The translations under genes and the position numbers were made by a program. Shown here piece by piece: positions 1 through 6,242 of a stretch of 15,985 nt of DNA (positions are counted from its first letter, which is position 1; each line of letters starts with the position of its first letter). The notes under the pieces were generated by a model. That model was not told the DNA's origin. It ran no database searches and saw nothing but the letters and a program-made list of their open reading frames with translations. Source of the stretch: Halobacteria archaeon (GTDB taxonomy: Bacteria; Pseudomonadota; Gammaproteobacteria; UBA9214); the NCBI GenBank assembly GCA_013041945.1, contig JABDRC010000107.1:1-15985 (forward strand), read 5' to 3'.

Positions 1-582
1 AAGCGGCGTCAGTTCGACGCGGCGGTTGATGCGGCGGCCGGGCTCGTTGACATTGGTGACCAGTGGCCGGGATTCGCCGTAGCCGCGATAGGTCAGGAGT
101 TCCGGGTCGATCCCACGCTTGACCAGATAGGCGCGGACCGTCTGTGCGCGCCGCTCGGACAACGCCATGTTGTACGGCACGTCGCCCTCGGCACTGGCGT
201 GACCGCCGACTTCCAGCGGCTCTGCCGGCCGGTTGCGCACCACGTCTGCAACGCTGTCGAGGATCGCCATGGAGGGGGGCGTCAGTTCGGCGGAGTCGTA
301 CTTGAAGTTCACGCCGCGAATGATCCACGAGACTGACCGGGGTGTGTGACGGTACAACGGGGAGGGCGAATAGCCACGGTAGCCGGCGAGGCGGTTGTAT
401 CCGCTGCCGTGCCCGCGACCATGAAACGAGCTGTTGAAGCCGAACCCGCCGGTGGCATCGGAATGCATCGGGCCGGCGCCATAATAACCGCCGTGACCGG
501 GGCCGCCCCACCAGGCGTGGGCGGCGGCCGGCATCAGCAGCGGTGCAGCGAACAATACAGCGGTCAGTGTGCGAAAAAACAT
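1..582 (-). CDS. OmpA-family cell-envelope protein (3' end cut by window edge)
   Basis: This reading frame is open from an ATG at 582 to the left edge (194 codons visible, no stop). A GGAGAC Shine-Dalgarno lies just upstream. Residues 1-23 form a signal peptide (hydrophobic core, then AAAHA before the mature WWGG start). Residues about 24-75 are rich in Gly, His and Tyr, with no beta-barrel pattern. Residues about 88-194 are an OmpA C-terminal peptidoglycan-binding domain: VNFKYDSAEL, then GHASAEGDVPYN, LSERRAQTV (Arg145), GYGESRP and GRRINRRVEL. The family binds peptidoglycan in the periplasm. The usual Asp of the GHTD motif is Ser130 here. The call as an OmpA-like domain protein is firm; the specific role is unknown. 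Only the last residues are likely missing, since the domain is nearly complete at the edge. Confidence 0.9.
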   Translation of the reverse strand, partial: MFFRTLTAVLFAAPLLMPAAAHAWWGGPGHGGYYGAGPMHSDATGGFGFNSSFHGRGHGSGYNRLAGYRGYSPSPLYRHTPRSVSWIIRGVNFKYDSAELTPPSMAILDSVADVVRNRPAEPLEVGGHASAEGDVPYNMALSERRAQTVRAYLVKRGIDPELLTYRGYGESRPLVTNVNEPGRRINRRVELTPL

Positions 583-619
583 GGCAGCGTCTCCATCAAT
601 ATTAGTAAATAATCAAATA

Positions 620-625
620 ATTATA
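620..625 (-). promoter_or_regulatory. -10 box for the OmpA-like gene
   Basis: On the minus strand the sequence reads TATAAT exactly, about 38 bases before the start codon at 582, in an AT-rich stretch. No good -35 hexamer is seen at 17 bases; TTACCC with a 19-base spacer is the nearest. The call rests on the -10 match and position only. Confidence 0.4.
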
Positions 626-749
626 CACCAGTAGCACCGTCCCTGGGTAAGCAATTAAATTATTAAATACAACAGGATAGAAAGTGTGGCCGAGTGGTCA
701 GCGTAGCATCACCCCGTCTTCCTGCAGCACCAACAGCTATATCGGCCGG

Positions 750-971
750 TTAGCGCTGCATTTCACCCTCGCGGTAGTGGGCATCCAGCCAGCATTGCGG
801 CAAGGCCTCGCCTGAGGGAAAGACCAGTCCGGCCTTGTCGAATTTTTCCGGGTCCTGGCGTTCTTCGCCGTGCTGGTAACGGCCGACCAGCTGCTTGCAA
901 AACGGGTCAAACAGGTCCTGTACTGACAGAACCTCGACCAGATCTTCCGTGCTCTTTTCCTTCAGAAACAT
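750..971 (-). CDS. Small conserved-looking protein of unknown function (73 aa)
   Basis: The start is placed at the ATG at 971 because a strong GGAGGT site sits 6 bases upstream; a longer frame from 1070 lacks such a site and would run into the divergent gene. The 73-residue product begins MFLKEKSTEDLVEVLSVQDL and has acidic and aromatic content, one internal Cys (in FCKQLVGRY) and another in LPQCWLDAHY. It has no signal peptide, membrane segment or metal-binding cluster, so it is probably a small cytosolic protein. It is divergent from the HTH/MbcA-like gene at 1073 with a 101-base shared upstream region, which suggests possible co-regulation. I do not recognise the family with certainty and assign no function. 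Confidence 0.75.
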   Translation of the reverse strand: MFLKEKSTEDLVEVLSVQDLFDPFCKQLVGRYQHGEERQDPEKFDKAGLVFPSGEALPQCWLDAHYREGEMQR

Positions 972-1072
972 GTCTACCTCCGGTTGATGATGAATGAGTG
1001 CCTGTATAGCCTGTACAAGTATAACCAGACTCTCGCGTCCTGTCGGGTGGTCGTGTCGGGGAGAATCCATGC

Positions 1073-1450
1073 ATGGTGTTCGAGATTGCGTCGATCCCGG
1101 GTGAGCCGCGCAGGCTGACGCAGACCGTCCTGCAGATTACCGCGATGCTGGACCTGTACCAGGCGGAACTGGCCCGCGTGCTGGGTATCCAGTGCGGTGA
1201 TATCGGGCAACTGGCAAGCGGCCGGCAATGCCTGCAGCCGGATTCAAATGCATGGGACCGTGCAACGCAGTTCGTACATTTTTACCAGCTGCTGTTCAGG
1301 CGAATGGCGGGTGACGGCGTGGCCATGCGGCACTGGCTGCGCATCGAGGACCGCCAGCTCGAGGCCGTGCCGCACCGGCTGATTGTTGATGAAGACCGCC
1401 TGGGCGACGTGGTTGCGTGTCTGGAGCGTGCTTCCGGCTGGAGTAATTGA
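1073..1450 (+). CDS. HTH / MbcA-ParS-like antitoxin-type protein (no toxin seen)
   Basis: This is a 125-residue protein starting at ATG 1073, with GGGGAG 9 bases upstream. Residues about 14-60 look like a helix-turn-helix of the Xre type (LTQTVLQITAMLDLYQAELA, then VLGIQCGDIGQLASGR). The C-terminal part, residues about 80-120, has the layout of the MbcA/ParS/Xre toxin-binding domain: MAGDGVAMRHWLRIEDRQL, then a Pro-containing turn and LIVDEDRLGDVVACLE, compared with the family pattern of WL, a Gly/Pro loop and a closing helix. Members of that family usually neutralise an adjacent RES-domain toxin. No RES toxin is present here: the downstream gene is an AHSA1 protein. It may therefore be an orphan regulator. 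The domain assignment is by pattern and is moderately sure; the toxin-antitoxin role is not supported by the context. Confidence 0.7.
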   Translation: MVFEIASIPGEPRRLTQTVLQITAMLDLYQAELARVLGIQCGDIGQLASGRQCLQPDSNAWDRATQFVHFYQLLFRRMAGDGVAMRHWLRIEDRQLEAVPHRLIVDEDRLGDVVACLERASGWSN

Positions 1451-1499
1451 ATGTATGATGCAACCGGTTATCCGACGAGTCCGGCGAGGTGCCGCGAGC

Positions 1500-1943
1500 A
1501 TGGCAGAGATCAATCATCGCGTGGGTATAGCCGGTAGTGCGCAGGCCGTCTACGCGGCCCTGACGACCGATGCGGGCCTGTGCGGCTGGTGGACGCATGA
1601 TACCCGCGGTGCGGGGGCGCCCGGTTCCATTATCCACTTCCGTTTCAATGGCGGCGGCCCTGATTTCGAAGTGGTCGAACTGCAGCCCGGGCGGCGCGTA
1701 CGCTGGCGCTACGCCGGTAACGAGCCGGAGGCATGGGAGGGTACCGTGGTGCTGTTCGAGCTGGAGCCGGCGGAAGATCAGGTCTTTGTCCGCTTCAGTC
1801 ATTCGGGCTGGCCGGCCGCCACGGATTTCCTGGCGCATTGCAGCACCAAGTGGGCGGTATTCCTGCTCAGTCTGAAGGCCATGATCGAAACCGGTGAAGG
1901 CCGGCCGTTTCCCGACGATATCCATATCGACCATAGCGAATAA
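1500..1943 (+). CDS. SRPBCC / AHSA1 (START-like) domain protein
   Basis: This 147-residue protein is a single helix-grip domain of the AHSA1 type. It opens with INHRVGIAGSAQAVYAALTT, has the conserved Trp pair in LCGWWTHDTRG, a strand GSIIHFRFNGG, strand repeats VVELQPGRRVRWRY and TVVLFELEP, and the closing helix KWAVFLLSLKAMIETGEG, typical of the family. Such proteins bind hydrophobic ligands or, in eukaryotic Aha1, Hsp90; the bacterial ligand is usually unknown. I chose the ATG at 1500 because the domain starts there and GAGG is upstream. In-frame ATGs at 1455 and 1458 would add 14-15 residues and sit 11 bases after GGAG, so they remain possible. It lies 49 bases after the antitoxin-like gene, probably in the same transcription unit. 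Confidence 0.85.
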   Translation: MAEINHRVGIAGSAQAVYAALTTDAGLCGWWTHDTRGAGAPGSIIHFRFNGGGPDFEVVELQPGRRVRWRYAGNEPEAWEGTVVLFELEPAEDQVFVRFSHSGWPAATDFLAHCSTKWAVFLLSLKAMIETGEGRPFPDDIHIDHSE

Positions 1944-1999
1944 TGGCCCGGGACTTGTCTGAATTCTGCGTGCGCAACAGGTGCACGACCGGAGGTAAT

Positions 2000-2710
2000 A
2001 TGCGCAAAGCAAGCGGTTGGCTGGTGCTGTTGTTCACTGTCAGCCTGTGGGGTTGTACGGTTATGCCGTCGCCAACCGCGCAGGTGACTGCCCCGGACAG
2101 TGTATCGGTTGGGGATCTGCCGGAAGGGGAAGGGTGGTGGTATGCACGGTTTCACATTGCCCGGCCGGAGGGTGAGCCGACGCGCTGGCATATCGACACC
2201 CTGCTGGCCGGCGAGGTGATCGCGCCGGTGTTCGATCGCCGCTACGGGGACATCCTGATCTGGCGCATACACCGGCGTGCACCGCAGGATGAATACGGCC
2301 ATGTCTTCAGTTTTATTTTCTACTCGACCGCCGCCGGGGCGCAGCGTATCTACAACGATATCGAAAACAGTCCGGTACTCGCGCAGCTCCGCCAGGATGG
2401 CGTGGTGACCCGGATCGGCCTCGATGATGTCGGCAGCCTGGAGCGGCCGGACATCGAAGACACCAGCGATGCAAACTGGTTGCCGGTTGTGCAGCAGACA
2501 TGGCCGGCCCTGATCATGGGTGCCAGCCGGATGTGGCTGGACATGGTGACGGTGCTGGCGGCGAGGCAGCCGCAGGACACCGCGCTGGACGAGCGCTACC
2601 GGGCGGTGCAGGATGAAATCAGCCGCATCTGGGCGGAACAGGGTCAGCATGCCGTGCTGCATCACCTGAGTGCGATTTACGGCTATAAACCGTTGTTGAT
2701 ACGTTACTGA
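2000..2710 (+). CDS. Putative lipoprotein of unknown function
   Basis: The 236-residue product starts at ATG 2000 with GGAGGT directly upstream; a longer frame from 1943 would place 19 non-signal residues before the signal peptide. Residues 1-18 are a lipoprotein signal peptide ending in LWG with Cys19 as the lipidation site (Trp at the second lipobox position is uncommon). The mature part is globular, with aromatic-rich strands (WWYARFHIA, DILIWRIHRR, HVFSFIFYS), a middle segment DGVVTRIGLDDVG and C-terminal helices ending KPLLIRY. Thr follows the Cys, so there is no Asp+2 retention signal and the protein is predicted to go to the outer membrane. It is followed after 9 bases by the small membrane protein, so the two are probably co-transcribed. 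I do not recognise the family. Confidence 0.82.
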   Translation: MRKASGWLVLLFTVSLWGCTVMPSPTAQVTAPDSVSVGDLPEGEGWWYARFHIARPEGEPTRWHIDTLLAGEVIAPVFDRRYGDILIWRIHRRAPQDEYGHVFSFIFYSTAAGAQRIYNDIENSPVLAQLRQDGVVTRIGLDDVGSLERPDIEDTSDANWLPVVQQTWPALIMGASRMWLDMVTVLAARQPQDTALDERYRAVQDEISRIWAEQGQHAVLHHLSAIYGYKPLLIRY

Positions 2711-2719
2711 GGGAGTCTC

Positions 2720-2956
2720 GTGGGCGCTTTCATGAAATGGCTGGATAACCTCCCGATGGCCCTGCTGCTGGCGGTGGCGATACTGGCGGCGGTGGCACCG
2801 GTGGTGCCGGAACCGCACCTGTGGGAGAAGCTGAAGATGCTGTCCGCAGGCGAGCTGACACGGCCACTCGATATCTTCGACCTGTTGCTGCACGGCACCC
2901 CGCTGGTGCTGGTCGTGCTCAAGGTGGTTGCCGGCTGGAAACGTACCCCGAAGTAG
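2720..2956 (+). CDS. Small two-helix membrane protein
   Basis: This is a 78-residue protein with a GTG start at 2720, placed 5-6 bases after GGGAG; an ATG four codons on (2732) is the alternative. It has two hydrophobic stretches: residues about 13-30 (ALLLAVAILAAVAPVV) and about 59-71 (GTPLVLVVLKVV). They are joined by a conserved-looking loop, EPHLWEKLKML then LTRPLDIFDLLLHG. I recall short homologues in proteobacteria that are often labelled 'RND transporter'; that label is unsafe, because a 78-residue protein cannot be an RND pump. It lies 9 bases after the lipoprotein gene and ends 4 bases before the stop of the convergent metalloprotease gene. Function unknown; probably an inner-membrane protein. 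Confidence 0.75.
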   Translation: MGAFMKWLDNLPMALLLAVAILAAVAPVVPEPHLWEKLKMLSAGELTRPLDIFDLLLHGTPLVLVVLKVVAGWKRTPK

Positions 2957-2960
2957 TTGC

Positions 2961-4775
2961 TCAGGGCATGCCCACCGCCATGCGCTGGATGCGCACCAGG
3001 TCGCCGGCATTGATGTTGCCGTCGGGCAACGGGTAGCTGCCATTGAACGGCGCGACATCGGCCCGTACGGTTTCATCGGCACTCGGCGTGTACTGCCCCA
3101 TGACGATGCGCGTGGCCAGCAGCACATCGGCCGCGTTCACCATGCCGTCCTCGTTAATGTCGCCGTTGGCCGGCGTGTCGCTCGGGGTGAGCGGATCGCT
3201 GGCGTAGAACACCTCGTCGCCATCGATGAAGCCGTCGCCGTCGGTGTCGGGATTCGTCGGATTCGTCTCACCGCTATCGACCACCCCGTTGGCATTCAGA
3301 TCCTCGCCGTCCACAAAGCCGTCACCGTTCGTGTCGATGCCCGCGTGGGTCGCGGTTGACACCACGCCATCCGCGCCGTCGACCAGTCCGTCGCCATCGC
3401 TGTCGACCTTGCCCGGGTCCGTGCCAATGAGAATTTCAGTGGCATCATCGATACCGTCTCCGTCAGTGTCGATTACAGGTGTGGTGACAATGATGTCGAA
3501 GGTCTCGCTGTCACCCAGGACCGGCAGGCCATCATCGTCGACATCGATCTTCACCGTGTAGGTTCCGGCATCACCTGTCCCCGGGTTGACGTCGAGGGTG
3601 GCGTTACCGTTGCCAGGATCGGTCAGTGTGGCGAACAGCGGCAGGCCTGTGGCCGTCAAGGACAGGTTGTCGCCGTCCGCATCGGTGGCCGTGACAGGTA
3701 CTGACAGCGATGCCCCCTCGACCACTGTCTGGTCGCCAATGGGTGTCAGCACCGGTGGCTGGTTGACAGTGGCAGTATTGAAAAACCAGCTGGCTGTATT
3801 GTTGAAATAGATATTGGCCGAGGCGATGCGCCAGTGGTCTCCGCCCGCGATGCTGCTGCCGCTGACCTCGCAAACGGCCAGGCTTGTTTTCGAATTATCG
3901 AAGGCGATCTGGACATCACAGCCGCCACTGTTGGAGATGCCGCCGTATTCGAGATTGATCGTATAGTCATCTGAAGTGCTGGCAGTTTCGTCAATACCGC
4001 TGGCTGCCAGCAGCAGTGTGGCCACGTCGTCATGTGCAAGCATGCGTTGTGCCTCGTCATAGCCGGTCCCCTGTTGCATGACGGCCTCGGTATTCGGTAC
4101 GCCCAGCAGCCCTGCGACGGTACGATCACCGTTAGCCGCATAGGTGTGTCCGGACGGCAAGTCAGCCAGGTTTCTGGAGTAGGTGCTGGCGTCGACGGGT
4201 GAGTCGATCGTAAATGGGTTGTTGTTCGACTTGCGAAACCAGTGCAGATTGATGTCATCACCCCGGATATCATCACTTGAGCCGATGTACCCGTCTGCCC
4301 CGGGATGCAGGTCATACGTATTGTTGTTGCCATCCGTCGACTTGGTGTAATTTCGGTTATCACCTGTAAGGTACGATTCCGAGGCCAGGTTCACATGTGC
4401 CATGCCCAGGCAGTGACCGATTTCATGCAATAACACCGATTCGAAATCCAGGGTGCCGGACGGGATGTTGTTGGCGCCGCCCGACACGAGATTGCCGGTC
4501 GTCGGCTGCAGATCATTATAGATGTTGATATTGTTCTGGACCGGTATTTCCATGGCCGTGGCATTGGCTGTGTTGGGTTTGATACAGACCCTGACCGTCA
4601 GTGTGCCACCCATACCGAAGTATCCGCCGGGGTGCAGGATGATATTTGCGCCATTGTTTTCTGCAAAGATGTAGGCGCCTGCGCTGGCAATGGTCGGAAT
4701 GAAAAACAATGCTGCCAGCGCATGCCTTGATTGTTTCAGACGGAAGGCAAATTTGTCGACATGCGGGCTGATCAT
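2961..4775 (-). CDS. Secreted matrixin-like zinc metalloprotease with calcium repeats and dockerin-like end
   Basis: The product is 604 residues from ATG 4775. Residues 1-32 are a signal peptide (ending in IASA). The catalytic domain follows directly: zinc motif HEIGHCLGMAH at residues 117-127 (His117, Glu118, His121, His127) and a likely Met-turn AVMQQG (Met233), followed by LAHDDVATLLLAASG, as in M10 matrixins. Residues about 338-431 form an Ig/cadherin-like module. Residues about 435-530 hold D-x-D-x-D-G calcium repeats of the thrombospondin type-3 kind. Residues about 538-604 resemble a dockerin type I pair (GDINEDGMVNAADVLLATRI and DGNINAGDLVRIQRMAVG). The family cleaves extracellular proteins. 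No propeptide is evident between signal and catalytic domain. The start overlaps the upstream stop as ATGA, indicating translational coupling to the gene at 4772-5407. No C-terminal sorting signal is seen. Confidence 0.88.
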   Translation of the reverse strand: MISPHVDKFAFRLKQSRHALAALFFIPTIASAGAYIFAENNGANIILHPGGYFGMGGTLTVRVCIKPNTANATAMEIPVQNNINIYNDLQPTTGNLVSGGANNIPSGTLDFESVLLHEIGHCLGMAHVNLASESYLTGDNRNYTKSTDGNNNTYDLHPGADGYIGSSDDIRGDDINLHWFRKSNNNPFTIDSPVDASTYSRNLADLPSGHTYAANGDRTVAGLLGVPNTEAVMQQGTGYDEAQRMLAHDDVATLLLAASGIDETASTSDDYTINLEYGGISNSGGCDVQIAFDNSKTSLAVCEVSGSSIAGGDHWRIASANIYFNNTASWFFNTATVNQPPVLTPIGDQTVVEGASLSVPVTATDADGDNLSLTATGLPLFATLTDPGNGNATLDVNPGTGDAGTYTVKIDVDDDGLPVLGDSETFDIIVTTPVIDTDGDGIDDATEILIGTDPGKVDSDGDGLVDGADGVVSTATHAGIDTNGDGFVDGEDLNANGVVDSGETNPTNPDTDGDGFIDGDEVFYASDPLTPSDTPANGDINEDGMVNAADVLLATRIVMGQYTPSADETVRADVAPFNGSYPLPDGNINAGDLVRIQRMAVGMP

Positions 4776-5407
4776 GGTAGTTTCCGCAGTGCGGGATGTT
4801 CGCACACGGTCCGCAGTATGGCGGCCGCATTGGCAGCACGCGTGAGCCGGGTGGATTGCGGATAGCGGTGCGCGTCTGAATTCAGGTTACGCCAGCGGAA
4901 CTGCTTGCTGAAATCACTGATGCGCGGGCTGGCCAGGCTGCGCTGGTACTGCGCCAGTTTCACGGTAATGTATGTGTCGGTGGCATCGGAGATATGAAAC
5001 AGTTCCCCGGTCGCTGCGCGTCGTGCCGCCTCCAGCTGCTGCTTCTCCTGCTTTACAGTGGCGGGATCAAAGTCCATGACGCCGTCGTCTGTGAGCTGGC
5101 GTAACAGATCGTTTAGCTGGACGCGGCTGATAACCATCTCGTAATCGCCGGCCCGCTTCATGTAGGCGGGAAAATGTACATGAACACGGCCATCGCCGTA
5201 GACGCGCAACAGGGGCACCGGGTCCTGCTGTGCCAGCAGGTGGTGAACCAGGTTGTATTCGATTACGGGTTCAGTGGAGGCGGCCGAGAATTGCAGAACA
5301 GGCTGCGGTCCCGGCGACTGTTTGTCCGCGGCATGAACGGGCAGGGCCACGCACAACACGAGTAACAGGGAAACAAGGAACGGTGGTGCTGATGGTTGCA
5401 GTAACAT
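4772..5407 (-). CDS. Secreted protein of unknown function, coupled to the metalloprotease
   Basis: The 211-residue product starts at ATG 5407, chosen because residues 1-26 then form a clean signal peptide (hydrophobic FLVSLLLVLCVALP, cut after VHA). Earlier in-frame starts (ATG 5452, TTG 5485) would bury it. The mature part contains VIEYNLVHHLLAQQDPVPLL, a strand-turn-strand RVYGDGRVHVHFPAYMKRAG, and a helix VQLNDLLRQLTDDGVMDFD, followed by a charged helical region (EKQQLEAARRAA) and an Arg-rich tail. One Cys is in the signal peptide and one near the C-terminus. Its stop overlaps the protease start by four bases, so the two are made together and both are exported. A role as chaperone, inhibitor or substrate-delivery partner of the protease is inference only. 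I recall no characterised family. Confidence 0.82.
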   Translation of the reverse strand: MLLQPSAPPFLVSLLLVLCVALPVHAADKQSPGPQPVLQFSAASTEPVIEYNLVHHLLAQQDPVPLLRVYGDGRVHVHFPAYMKRAGDYEMVISRVQLNDLLRQLTDDGVMDFDPATVKQEKQQLEAARRAATGELFHISDATDTYITVKLAQYQRSLASPRISDFSKQFRWRNLNSDAHRYPQSTRLTRAANAAAILRTVCEHPALRKLP

Positions 5408-5525
5408 ATATGCAATGCCCGTCGGTTCTCGGCTGGGCGTAGGTCGGCACATGGCCAGATGAAGGTTCCTGCGTGCCGAAATCAACCTTATTATTTATTT
5501 CAGACTACCATGAATTATCGGCTAC

Positions 5526-5554
5526 TTGACAGGTAAAGTATGGGGGGATAGTAC
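5526..5554 (+). promoter_or_regulatory. Candidate sigma-70 promoter for the 5640 gene
   Basis: A perfect -35 TTGACA (5526-5531) is followed after 17 bases by TAGTAC (5549-5554), a weak -10 keeping three of six consensus bases. The spacer contains a run of six G. Transcription would start near 5561, giving a leader of about 80 bases before the ATG at 5640. Confidence 0.4.
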
Positions 5555-5639
5555 TTTGGTCGTAGAAAATGCTGCGACTGATCCTGCGAGTCACTACAAT
5601 AGCTTCGCCTGAGCCGTAAAAAATACTGGGGTTTTTAAC

Positions 5640-6017
5640 ATGCCTAACATCATGGCCGTCATGCTTAACGGCATTGCACAACTCGAGTACGATCGTAACA
5701 AGCTGCTGCCGGACCACCAGGCGGCCTACCTCGACAGGATGGACGAGAAGATGAAGGCCGGGATCCTGCTGGGTGATGAGACCGTGAGTAATCCCGACCT
5801 GAACCAGCGCACGCAGTTCGCGGCCGGCAACCTGGTGCATGCCCTGAAAACCGGCGATGAGTCGATGGCAGCCGCCATGTGCAGCTATCTCGCCATCCGC
5901 CTGCCGGAACTCAAACAGGTATTGATCGAGGACCACGGGGAGCAGGTCTCGATCGAGTTCATATACGACCGGGAATACCGCACGCAGGTGGCCGTGGATT
6001 TCACGCCCCGGCACTGA
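5640..6017 (+). CDS. Unknown protein, 125 aa, cytosolic
   Basis: The frame starts at ATG 5640 (MPNIMAVMLNGIAQLEYDRN); ATG 5652 is an alternative, and neither has a strong ribosome site (GGGG about 8 bases before 5640). The protein has no signal peptide or membrane helix. Its first half is helical and charged (QAAYLDRMDEKMKAGILLGD). The middle part, ETVSNPDLNQRTQFAAGNLV, precedes helices with ESMAAAMCSYLAIRLPELK. It ends in two short strands (VSIEFIYDREY and TQVAVDFTPRH). I have a vague memory of similar short proteins in sulfur-oxidising gammaproteobacteria but no known function. It stands 225 bases before the large PEPCK-like gene, too far to assume one operon, and is divergent from the protease operon. 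Confidence 0.8.
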   Translation: MPNIMAVMLNGIAQLEYDRNKLLPDHQAAYLDRMDEKMKAGILLGDETVSNPDLNQRTQFAAGNLVHALKTGDESMAAAMCSYLAIRLPELKQVLIEDHGEQVSIEFIYDREYRTQVAVDFTPRH

Positions 6018-6242
6018 GGTGGCCGGTTGCAGCGGCGGGAAATCCGGCGCTGGAGCCAAATCAGTGCAAACAGAACTGTCTGATAACAAGTATATACAAT
6101 AGCTTAAAAGTTATTTCTTATATGTTACTACAGTATAAACCTGCAACTGCGCTGATTTATAACAGGGGATTCGCTACTATACGCGGCGCTATAGGAATGC
6201 GGAAAGCACGCACGGCAGCCAGGTGATCTTGCGGAGGAGACT

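Noticed and set aside
346..612. 88-aa plus-strand open frame
   Set aside because: It is antisense to the OmpA-like gene, which has a signal peptide, domain and ribosome site; this frame has none.
684..700. tRNA-like D-arm motif GTGGCCGAGTGGTCA
   Set aside because: It resembles the D arm of Leu/Ser tRNAs, but no anticodon arm, T arm (GTTCRA) or acceptor pairing follows.
1799..3127. 442-aa minus-strand open frame
   Set aside because: It runs antisense across the lipoprotein and small membrane protein genes and into the protease gene; it has a His/Arg/Gln/Pro-rich composition typical of antisense frames in GC-rich DNA.
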